From the NCBI RefSeq assembly GCF_023375975.1, contig NW_026040045.1, positions 940,501 through 1,004,500 on the forward strand: DNA of 64,000 nucleotides, written 5' to 3'. Source of the stretch: Astyanax mexicanus (Eukaryota; Chordata; Actinopteri; Characiformes; Acestrorhamphidae). Shown here one piece after another: positions 36,831 to 47,792 of this stretch (the stretch's first letter is position 1; the number at the start of each line of letters is the position of its first letter). The notes under the pieces were generated by a model that had not been told where the DNA came from, did not search any database, and saw only the letters and a list, made by a program, of their open reading frames with translations. Position numbers and translations under genes: made by a program.

Positions 36831-37044
36831 TAATTATAAGCTTTTCACCATGTTAGCCAAAACTTTTTGGACTTCAACATTTAGCCGAAAGTCAACAGCA
36901 TAGCAACCACTCTTCACACGCTTTAGACAGAAATATCTTAGCAACCATTTTAACTATTCAACGTTATTTAACTATTTAACGTACTTTTCCAAGCCAACTT
37001 AAAGTTCGTTATCGAACTTTCCTTTTCTAGTTATTATTATTATT

Positions 37045-38604
37045 CTACGCTAAAATTTCTCAACGCTACTCCTCCTACAGTTTTCGAGCTAGAACCACCA
37101 AACTTCACAGGATGGTAGAACCCATAGCCACTTAAGTTGCTTGTGCTTTTCTAAGCGATCGGAGAACCAGGGTTCTAGCACGGTTCCGTCAAAGTCACTT
37201 TTTTCCCCATAGACTTCCATTCACACTTTTTTCAAACTGCTGTAAAAGTCACAATTTTCAAGCTAGAACCACGAAATTCACAAGACCTACAGAACTTGCA
37301 GAGACGTTTCAGACGATATGCTGATCTCACCGATACGATTTACGGTTTTCGTAAAATTATCGTACGAACTTTCCCCATAGGAATGAATGGGCGGAATGTT
37401 GGCCATCTCACACACACCAGCCGATCCTGCGCACGGCCCCCCTCTCTGCCCTGCTCCTCAGTACTGTATCTGTATGGAGAAGATACTGCTGAACACAACC
37501 CACACCAGAACCAATACAACACTACACACCCCACACCACACACCCCACACCACACACACGCACACACCACACATACACCACACCACACACACTTCAAACC
37601 ACACATACCCCACACCACACACACACCCCACACTTCACACCTCACACCACACACACTCCACACACTCACCACACGACACACAGTCCACTCCCCACACTCA
37701 CTCCACACCACACATACTCCACACCACACAAACTCCACAGTCCACACCACACACCCACCCCACACCACACACACTCCACACCACACACACACTCCACAGC
37801 TCACATACCTCACACCACGCACACTCCACCCCAAACATACCACACCACACAAACCCCACACCACACACACTTTAAACCACACACACTCCACAGCTCACAT
37901 ACCCCACACCACACACACTCCACCCCACACATACCACACACAACACCACACACTCCACACCACACATACCCCACACCACACACACTTTAAACCACACACA
38001 CTCTCGATAGCTCATATACCCCACACCACACACACTTCACCCCACACATACCCCACACCACACACACTCCATACCACACACACACTCCACAGCTCACATA
38101 CCTCACACCACGCACACTCCACCCCAAACATACCACACACTTCACACCCCACACCACACATACCCCACACTCTCCATACCACATACACACTCCACAGCTC
38201 ACATACCCCACACCATACACACTCCACCCCACACACACTTCACACCACACATACCCCACACCACACACACTCCACACCTGACACAAACCCCACACTCCAC
38301 CACACATACACCACACCACACACACTCCACACCACACATACTCCACACACCACACCACACTCTCTACACACCACACCACACACACTCCACAACACACACA
38401 CTCCACACCTGATACACACAACTCACCCCACACTCCACCACACATACACCACACTCCACACCACATTCCAAACACACCACACCAAACACACTCCACAACC
38501 CACTCCACACCCCACACACTCCACACCACACACACACTACACAACTTAGTAACTATTTGACAAGCCAACTTAAAGTTCGTTCACGAACTTTGCCTTTTCT
38601 AGTT
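37045..38604 (+). mobile_element. Family C body C4, identical to C1, GTCA-type tail
   Basis: Same sequence as 28777-30336 at an offset of exactly 8268 bp, including the irregular CACAC array; the long frames across the two arrays translate identically. Its tail TTTGACAAGCCAACTT is GTCA type, although the nearest upstream elements are GGAA type. Tail type therefore links it to one of the two GTCA heads at 28624 and 28693, not to the head at 30340. It is followed by ATT and new GGAA heads. Confidence 0.85.
37493..38543. repeat. CACAC/CCACACC-rich array inside C4
   Basis: Copy of the C1 array at +8268 bp. Identical irregular units (for example CACTCTCGATAGCTCATATA) show that it was copied as a block and did not expand independently. 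Confidence 0.95.
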
Positions 38605-38613
38605 ATTATTATT

Positions 38614-38716
38614 AAGTTGGCTTGGAAAAGCCAACTTCTTGTTCTTCGTAATCTTCTTATTATTATTATTATTAAGTTGGCTTGGAAAAGCCAACTTATT
38701 GTTCTTCGTAATCTTC

Positions 38717-38751
<35 letters not shown>
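38614..38751 (+). mobile_element. Two stacked family C heads, GGAA type
   Basis: Heads at 38614 and 38674 (AAGTTGGCTTGGAAAAGCCA ACTT), each followed by GTTCTTCGTAATCTTCTT and (ATT)n. The first has CTTG and the second ATTG after the stem. They match the two GGAA-type bodies that follow (C5, C6). Confidence 0.87.
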
Positions 38752-38752
<1 letters not shown>

Positions 38753-40967
38753 TTCCTCACTTTTGTTAAACGCTACTCCTCCTAGGGCTTTTAACGTAGA
38801 ATCACGAAACTTTCAGGGATCGTGGGACCTATAGTGAATTACGTTGCTTGTGCTTTTTGGAGCGATATATCGTACGGTTTTCGTAAAAACTTCGTAAACG
38901 TACGTCATTTTTTCCATAGACAATGAACTAGAAGATTTTTGAACGGCTGTGAACGTCACAATTTTTGAGATATGAAGACGAAATTCGGATGGTCTATAGA
39001 ACTTAGTGAGTTCTTTCCGAAAATATGCTTTACGAAACGATACGTCGTACGGATTTCGTACAAATGTCGTACGAAGTTGCCCCATAGAAATGAATGGGGG
39101 GCCCAGAGTTCCATCTCACACACGAGCAGCTCTGCGCACGGAACCCCTTCTCTCCCCTGCTCCTCCAGTACTGTGAGTGTATGGAGGAGCTGCTGTATGG
39201 AGCAGCTATCAGTCAAAAGTTTGGACACCCCGGCACCCCAGCCAGGGCTTTGCAACCACCTATTAACTGCTTAGCAACCACCTTAGCAACCACCTGGAAA
39301 ACGTTAGCAACTGCCTAGCAACCACTTAGCAACACCTTAGCAACCACTAGGAAAACGTTAGCAACTGCCTAGCAACCACTTAGCAACCACTTTAGAAATG
39401 TTAGCAACTGCCTAGCAACCACTTAGCAACTGCCTAGCAACCACCTGGAATACGTTAGCAACTGCCTAGCAACCACTTAGCAACCACCTGGAAAACGTTA
39501 GCAACTGCCTAGCAACAACTTAGCAACTGCCTAGCAACCACCTGGAAAATGTTAGCAACTGCCTAGCAACCACTTAGCAACCACCTGGAAAACGTTAGCA
39601 ACTGCCTAGCAACCACTTAGCAACTGCCTAGCAACCACTTGGAAAACGTTAGCAACTGCCTAGCAACCACTTAGCAACCACCTGGAAAACGTTAGCAACT
39701 GCCTAGCAACCACTTAGCAACTGCCTAGCAACCACTTGGAAAACGTTAGCAACTGCCTAGCAACCACTTAGCAACTGCCTAGCAACCACCTGGAATACGT
39801 TAGCAACTGCCTAGCAACCACTTAGCAACCACCTGGAAAACGTTAGCAACTGCCTAGCAACCACTGAGCAACCACCTGGAAAACGTTAGCAACTGCCTAG
39901 CAACCACTTAGCAACTGCCTAGCAACCACCTGGAATACGTTAGCAACTGCCTAGCAACCACTTAGCAACCACCTGGAAAACGTTAGCAACTGCCTAGCAA
40001 CAACTTAGCAACTGCCTAGCAACCACCTGGAAAACGTTAGCAACTGCCTAGCAACCACTTAGCAACCACCTGGAAAACGTTAGCAACTGCCTAGCAACCA
40101 CTTAGCAACTGCCTAGCAACCACTTGGAAAACGTTAGCAACTGCCTAGCAACCACTTATCAACTGCCTAGCAACCACCTGGAAAACGTTAGCAACTGCCT
40201 AGCAACCACTTAGCAACCACCTGGAAAACGTTAGCAACTGCCTAGCAACCACTTAGCAACACCTTAACAACCACTAGGAAAACGTTAGCAACTGCCTAGC
40301 AACCACTTAGCAACCACTTTAGAAATGATAGCAACTGCCTAGCAACCACCTAGCAACACCTTAGCAACCACCCTGGATACCATAGCAACACCTTAGCAAC
40401 CACCTAGCAACAAGTTATCAACCACCTAGCAACCACCTAGCAACATCTTAGCAACCACCCCGCATACCATAGCAACACCCTAGCAACAACCTAGCAACCA
40501 CCTAGCAACACCTTAGCAACCACCTGTAATATGTTAGCAACTGCCTAGCAACCAGTTAGCAACAGCTTAGCAACCACCTGGAAAACATTAGCAACTGCCT
40601 AGCAACAACTTAGCAACCACTTCAGAAATGATAGCAACTGCCTAGCATCAAATTGGCAATCAAAAGATTAACCAAAAGTTTTACGATTTCAGCATTTAAA
40701 CAAACGTTTTTAGATTTCAGCGTTTAACCAAACGTTTTTAGATTTCAGCGTTTAACCAAACGTTTTTAGATTTCAGCGTTTAACCAAACATTTTTAGATT
40801 CCGGCGTTTTTGGCATTTAGCGTTTAGCCAAAAGTTAACAGCATATCCACGACTCTTCACACTCTTCAGACAGAAACAGCTTAGCAACCATTTTAACTTT
40901 TTAACGTTATTAGCGTTCTTTTCCAAGCCAACTTAAAGTTCGTTCACGAACTTTGCCTTTTCTAGTT
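38752..40967 (+). mobile_element. Family C body C5, TAGCAACC array
   Basis: Body starts CTTCCTCACTTTTGTTAAAC then GCTACTCCTCC; core to about 39250. The TAGCAACTGCC/TAGCAACCACCTGGAAAACG minisatellite runs to about 40650, then a short 28-bp array (about 40690-40800). Tail TTTTCCAAGCCAACTT at about 40919-40934, hairpin 40935-40954, end 40967. The core is almost identical to C6, indicating a recent common source. Confidence 0.86.
39250..40655. repeat. TAGCAACC minisatellite inside C5
   Basis: Dominated by TAGCAACTGCC and TAGCAACCACCTGGAAAACG units, a different mixture from C2/C3, where GGATACCATAGCAACACC prevails. Confidence 0.95.
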
Positions 40968-40979
40968 ATTATTATTATT

Positions 40980-43900
40980 CTTCCTCACTTTTGTTAAACG
41001 CTACTCCTCCTAGGGCTTTTAACGTAGAATCACGAAACTTTCAGGGATCGTGGGACCTATAGTGAATTACGTTGCTTGTGCTTTTTGGAGCGATATATCG
41101 TACGGTTTTCGTAAAAACTTCGTAAACGTACGCCCTTTTTTCCATAGACAATGAACTAGAAGATTTTTGAACGGCTGTGAACGTCAGAATTTTTGAGATA
41201 TGAAGACGAAATTCGGACGGTCTATAGAACTTAGTGAGTTCTTTCCGAAAATATGCTTTACGAAACGATACGTCGTACGGATTTCGTACAAATGTCGTAC
41301 GAAGTTTTCCCATAGAAATGAATGGGGGGCCCAGAGTTCCATCTCACACACGAGCAGCTCTGCGCACGGAACCCCTTCTCTCCCCTGCTCCTCCAGTACT
41401 GTGAGTGTATGGAGGAGCTGCTGTATGGAGCAGCTATCAGTCAAAAGTTTGGACACCCCGGCACCCCAGCCAGGGCTTAGCAACCCCCTAATAACTGCTT
41501 AGCAACCACCTTAGCAACCACCTGGAAAACGTTAGCAACTGCCTAGCAACCACTTAGCAACACCTTAGCAACCACCTGGAAAACGTTAGCAACTGCCTAG
41601 CAACCACTTAGCAACTGCCTAGCAACCACTTGGAAAACGTTAGCAACTGCCTAGCAACCACTTAGCAACTGCCTAGCAACCACCTGAAATACGTTAGCAA
41701 CTGCCTAACAACCACTTAGCAACCACCTGGAAAACGTTAGCAACTGCCTAGCAACCACTGAGCAACCACCTGGAAAACGTTAGCAACTGCCTAGCAACCA
41801 CTTAGCAACTGCCTAGCAACCACCTGGAATACGTTAGCAACTGCCTAGCAACCACTTAGCAACCACCTGGAAAACGTTAGCAACTGCCTAGCAACAACTT
41901 AGCATTTGCCTGGCAACCACCTGGAAAATGTTAGCAACTGCCTAGCAACCACTTAGCAACCACCTGGAAAACGTTAGCAACTGCCTAGCAACCACTTAGC
42001 AACTGCCTAGCAACCACTTGGAAAACGTTAGCAACTGCCTAGCAACCACTTAGCAACTGCCTAGCAACCACCTGGAAAACGTTAGCAACTGCCTAGCAAC
42101 CACTTAGCAACCACCTGGAAAACGTTAGCAACTGCTTAGCAACCACTTAGCAACTGCCTAGCAACCACTTGGAAAACGTTAGCAACTGCCTAGCAACCAC
42201 TTAGCAACTGCCTAGCAACCACCTGGAATAGGTTAGCAACTGCCTAGCAACCACTTAGCAACCACCTGGAAAACGTTAGCAACTGCCTAGCAACCACTGA
42301 GCAACCACCTGGAAAACGTTAGCAACTGCCTAGCAACCACTTAGCAACTGCCTAGCAACCACCTGGAAAACGTTAGCAACTGCCTAGCAACCACTTAGCA
42401 ACCACCTGGAAAACGTTAGCAACTGCCTAGCAACCACTTAGCAACTGCCTAGCAACCACTTGGAAAACGTTAGCAACTGCCTAGCAACCACTTAGCAACT
42501 GCCTAGCAACCACCTGGAAAACGTTAGCAACTGCCTAGCAACCACTTAGCAACCACCTGGAAAACGTTAGCAACTGCCTAGCAACCACTTAGCAGCTGCC
42601 TAGCAACCACCTGGAATATGTTAGCAACTACCTAGCAACCACTTAGCAACCACTAGGAAAACGTTAGCAACTGCCTAGCAACCACTTAGCAACCACTTTA
42701 GAAATGATAGCAACTGCCTAGCAACCAGTTAGCAACCACTTAGCAACCACCTGGAAAACGTTAGCAACTGCCTAGCAACCACTTAGCAACTGCCTAGCAA
42801 CCACTTGGAAAACGTTAGCAACTGCCTAGCAACCACTTAGCAACTGCCTAGCAACCACCTGGAAAATGTTAGCAACTGCCTAGCAACCACTTAGCAACTA
42901 CCTGGAAAACGTTAGCAACTGCCTAGCAACCACTTAGCAGCTGCCTAGCAACCACCTGGAATATGTTAGCAACTACCTAGCAACCACTTAGCAACCACCT
43001 GGAAAATGTTAGCAACTGCCTAGCAACCACTTAGCAACTGCCTAGCAACCACTTGGAAAACGTTAGCAACTGCCTAGCAACCACTTAGCAACCACTTTAG
43101 AAATGATAGCAACTGCCTAGCAACCACTTAGCAACCACATGGAAAACGTTAGCAACTGCCTAGCAACCGCTTTAGAAATGATAGCAACTGCCTAGCAACC
43201 ACTTAGCAACACCTTAACAACCACTAGGAAAACGTTAGCAACTGCCTAGCAACCACTTAGAAACCACTTTAGAAATGATAGCAACTGCCTAGCAACCACT
43301 TAGCAACCACATGGAAAACGTTAGCAACTGCCTAGCAACCACTTTAGAAACGATAGCAACTGCCTAGCAACCACTTAGCAACACCTTAGCAACCACCTGG
43401 AAAACGTAAGCAACTGCCTAGCAACCACTTAGCAACACCTTAGCAACCACCTGGAAAACGTTAGCAACTGCCTAGCAACCACTTAGCAACCACTTTAGAA
43501 ATGATAGCAACTGCCTAGCAACCACCTAGGAACACCTTAGCAACCACCTAGCAACACCTTAGCAACCACCTAGCAACACCGTAGAAACCACCCCAGATAC
43601 CATAGCAACACCTTAGCAACCGCATAGCAACACCTTAGCAACCACCTAGCAACATCTTAGCAACCACCCCGGATACCATAGCAACACCTTAGCAACCACC
43701 TAGCAACCACCTAGAAACACCTTAGCAACCACCCCAGATACCATAGCAACACCTTAGCAACAACCTAGCAACACCCTAGCAACCACCTAGCAACACCTTA
43801 GCAACTACCAGGTATATGTTAGCAATTGCCTAGCAACCAGTTAGCAATAGCTTAACAACCACCTGGAAAACATTAGCAACTGCCTAGCAACAGCTTAGCA

Positions 43901-44391
43901 ACCTTTTCAGAAATTATAGCAACTGCCTAGCAACACATTAGCAATCAAAAGTTTAACCAAAAGTTTTACGATTTCAGCATTTAAACAAGCGTTTTTAGAT
44001 TTCAGTGTTTAATCAAATGTTTTTAGATTTCAGCGTTTAACCAAACGTTTTTAGATTTCAGCGTTTAATCAACCGTTTTTAGATTTCAGCGTTTAACTAA
44101 ATGTTTTTAGATTTCAGCGTTTAACCAAACGTTTTTGGATTTCAGCGTTTAATCAAACGTTTTTAGATTTCAGCATTTAACCAAATGTTTTTAGATTTCA
44201 GCGTTTAACCAAATGTTTTTAGATTTCAGCGTTTTTAGCATTTAGCGTTTAGCCAAAAGTTAACAGCATATCAATGACTCTTCACACTCTTCAGACAGAA
44301 ACAGCTTAACAACCATTTAAACTTTTAACGTTATTAGCGTTCTTTTCCAAGCCAACTTAAAGTTCGTTCACGAACTTTACCTTTTCTAGTT
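40980..44391 (+). mobile_element. Family C body C6, long TAGCAACC array
   Basis: Starts with the same CTTCCTCACTTTTGTTAAAC as C5. The core to about 41475 differs from C5 at only a few positions. The TAGCAACC array is longer (about 41475-43940), followed by the 28-bp array (about 43970-44230), the GGAA-type tail (44347-44358) and the end at 44391. It is followed by (ATT)n and a family A body, as expected if the whole C block sits inside the (ATT)n of the A head at 28557. Confidence 0.86.
41475..43945. repeat. TAGCAACC minisatellite inside C6
   Basis: Same unit mixture as C5 but nearly twice as long, with scattered TTTAGAAATGATAGCAACTG units and a GGATACCATAGC-rich end resembling C2. Confidence 0.95.
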
Positions 44392-44403
44392 ATTATTATT
44401 ATT

Positions 44404-47400
44404 CTTATTCTTTTTCTGCCATAGAAGTGATTGGGCAGAAGAAACCGTAAGGCCTACAAGGCTGAGACTTGGTCATATGGTAGTACTTCTCACCGCTACT
44501 CAGATTCAAAAGATGAGCCCGATCGGCCTCAAGGGGGCGCTATGGCGAAGGTCAACGCGTTTGGCCTCGTAACTTCCACGCCCTGACAGCTAGAGCAAAA
44601 ATTCTTGCATTATATGATTCCTTGGTTAATGGCAAATCAAAAAGGTCAATAGAACCACTAAGCTCCGCCCACTTAGATTTTTTGCTATTTAGCATAATAT
44701 GCAAAACCTACTTTTGAGAACTTGTCCTAGGGTCATTTACCAATCCTGTCATATTTAGTGTCAAACAACTAAACAGAGTCCCATCGTCAATAATTATCGA
44801 AAAAATTGTGAAATTTGTAAACAATATGGCCGCCATATGCAAATTAATCTTACCGTGGCACACCCAAATTTACTCTAACAGCTGTAACTTTTGAATGCTT
44901 AAACCTACACTAATGCCACTTTACTACTTTGATGCCAACATGATTCTGAGGTAGCCCGTCAATCTGTGTAGACATACGCCCCGAGGGGGCGGAGCCAAAG
45001 CTAAAAATCTGTTTCTCAGGAACCGTACAAGCTATGAAGCTCTCCTTTGGCATGTATCATCTATGGCCTATGTCCTAATGTTTTACAGAAGGAAAATTTG
45101 ATATGCAAATTTTTGCGATCGTTATTAGCCAATCAGATTCCAGCAAGCTTTTGACAGGCTAAACAATGACCAATCAGGACGATACTTATACCCTACATGT
45201 ATCTCAGGGCCTTCTATCATCCATTAAAATATGGCGTTGATTGGCCTCAAGGGGGCGCTATAGCAGAAAATCAGTTATATCTAAAGGTACAAGTGGCCTA
45301 GGCTTGTTATTCTTTTTTATTTGTATACTTTGCTGTAGCCTTTACAACTTTGTAATTACATGTGTTTACCAAAAATGCAAAGATTTTCATCAGTGGCCAA
45401 AAGAGTAAAAATTGCTCTTTTCGAACTTGTCTTTAAGTCCTTAATTAATCAAAACAAATTTGGTCTTGATGCAATCTTGAGACCCTGTAGGTAAATAATT
45501 ATCAAAAAAATCTTGATATTTTAACTATTTGAGGCCCATAAACCTTGATCAAACATGTACGTGAAAGCCTTTTCAGAGTTATTTGGCCAAAACTCTGTCA
45601 AAGTTTAAAACATGCCAAAACTGTTGAAGCTACTAATAAAAAATGACATTTGAAGTACATGTGCCAAGTATGAGCCAAATAAGTCTTCAGTAGGCTCTAC
45701 AGTGAAAAAATAACTATTTTCAATTTATTCTATTTATCGCTATTTTCCAACCTAAATGGACAGAAGACAGGAACCTTTCACCCTATCAACACACAAATTT
45801 ATACACATATATAGACTGATAATCTGATCTTGATTGCAAATTTTCAGCCAAATCGGACATGTTTTGCCTCTACAACGGCTGGAAAACTACAGTGATTTTT
45901 TAGGCCTCAAGCCTGTATTATCGCTTTTTTCAAATCTAAATGGACAGAAGTCAGGAACCTTTGACCCTATCGACACAGAAATTGACATACATATATAGAC
46001 TGATATTGTGATCTTGATTGCAAATTTTGAGCCAAATCAGATATTTTTTGCCTCTAATATGGCCAAAGAGCAACAGCCATTTTGTAGGCCATAAGCCTGT
46101 ATTATCACTTTTTTCAAACCTAAATGGTCAGAAGTCAGGAACCTTTGACCCTATCAACACACAAATTTACATACATGTATATACAGACCACTTGATCATG
46201 AGTACCAATTTGGAGCCCAATCGGACTTTTCTTCTCTTTTTAATAAATAGAAACACACTAATAGGGAACGTTCTGTCTTACTGATAGAGTGATAAATTCT
46301 CAGCAGGTTATATGTGGTCTCTTGCTGCGCTCTGGTGGTCATTTGGTGAAACAGCTACAGGTGAATTATTCTAAATTAAAGCTCTGCTGAACTTATTCAA
46401 TCTTGCTTGTCTTGCTTAATTGAACATATTTATCCTTCTTGGTCATGCTGGTCAGCCTCCTGGGTCATTCTTGTTTATGCTCCACCTACTTAATTTTTTT
46501 TTTAATTTGCATAATATGCAAAACCTACTTTTGAGATCTTGTCCTTGTATCCTTGACCAATCATGACATGTTTGGTGTCAAACAGTTCAGCAGAGCTTAC
46601 TCCTCAATAACTATTAAAAAAATCTTTACATTTATAAACAATATGGCCGCCATATGCAAATGAGTTCTACCATGGTGCAGTAAAATGTCTTTAACACTTA
46701 TAACTTTTGAATGCTTAACCTGACACTAATACCACTTCAGTCCTTTGATCATTACATGATTCTCAGATACCCTGTCAGTTTAAGTAGACATACACCCCCC
46801 CAGGGGGCGGGGCCAATGCTCGATAGCTGTTTCTCTAGAACCATACAAGCTATCAAGGTCATCCTAGCCAATTATCATCTATGGCCCATGCACTAATGGT
46901 ACACCAAATGAAAATTTGATATGGACACTTTTGTGGTCACTATTAGCCAATCACATTCCAGCAAGCTTTTAACAGGCGGAATGTTAATCAGGTCAAAACT
47001 TATATACTATATACGGGTTATTTATATGCCCTTTTTATGCGTTGTGTTTTTTCAATTTAAGAACTGAATTTGTTTCACCAAATGCGCACTAGAGTGCAGT
47101 AAGACACCACATAAAACCTGATGAACACTACAGCTCAATTTATCAATGCTTTTCAACTAGTTTACTCACACCACTCATCTAGCATTGCCATTATGGTCTT
47201 TATGGTCACGCTGGTCACCCAGCTTGGTTATGCTGGCCATCCAGCTTGGTCATGCTGGCCATTCACATTGGTCATTATGGTCCTGCTGGTCATTCAGCTT
47301 TGTCCTCATAGTAATGGTGGTCTTCCAGCTTGGTCATACTGGCCAACCACCTTTGCCATGCTGGTCATCCAGTTTGGTCATTATGGTCCTCCAGCTTGGT

Positions 47401-47617
47401 CATTATGGTCCTCCAGCTTGGTCAATATGGTCAACAAGTTTGTCATCCAGATTAGTCATGCTGGTAATCTAGCTTGGTCTTCACGGTCATGCTGGTCATC
47501 CTCATCCAGTTTGGCGATGCCGGTCAACCGGCAACATGTTTTAAGCCTAACTGGTCTCCAGGGGTCTCTTTGCCTGTAACGCTCGAACCCCGTAAATCGC
47601 CGCTTGCGGCTATATTT
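44404..47617 (+). mobile_element. Family A body and 3' end, copy A5
   Basis: Complete family A body with three 180-bp units (near 45752, 45934 and 46117) and a CTGGTCAT minisatellite that has one extra unit compared with A1. The 3' end is at 47617. It is followed not by ATT but by CTGATTATT, which is exactly the piece missing from the head at 17193. By position it is the natural partner of the head at 28557, but by the junction it could close the head at 17236. Confidence 0.84.
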
Positions 47618-47626
47618 CTGATTATT

Positions 47627-47672
47627 AGGGGTTCGAGCACGTAGTGCTAGAAACCCTATTGTAATTGTTCTG

Positions 47673-47718
<46 letters not shown>

Positions 47719-47792
47719 GGGGTTCGAGCACGTAGTGCTAGAAACCCTATTGTAATTGTTCTGATTATTATTATTATTATTATTATTATTAT
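47627..47792 (+). mobile_element. Two stacked family A heads
   Basis: Heads at 47627 and 47718, each hairpin plus GTTCTGATT and a long (ATT)n. The first has about 13-14 ATT triplets before the second head, the longest (ATT)n in the cluster. Confidence 0.88.

Larger units (their letters stand above)
32848..37032 (+). mobile_element. Family C body C3 with CT-rich and TAGCAACC arrays, no own head
   Basis: Body starts CTTACGCCTTTTTTTCTGTA, has the same core as C2, then about 1.46 kb of TCTCACTCTCTCTACTTCTC-type array (about 33378-34835) placed just after the first TAGCAACC units, then TAGCAACC repeats to about 36830. Within the latter, a 640-651-bp block is duplicated (marker CCAAATCAAC at 35451 and 36091). 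The tail TTTTCCAAGCCAACTT is GGAA type; its 3' hairpin has TTAT in place of TTCA and one G is missing after it. It follows C2 across (ATT)n only, so a head is missing for this copy. Ser/Leu-rich frames of more than 400 codons are CT-repeat artefacts. Confidence 0.83.

Noticed and set aside
28557..47617. Autonomous Helitron/Helentron with Rep-helicase in the window
   Set aside because: I looked for long frames with helicase or Rep motifs; all long frames here are repeat artefacts.
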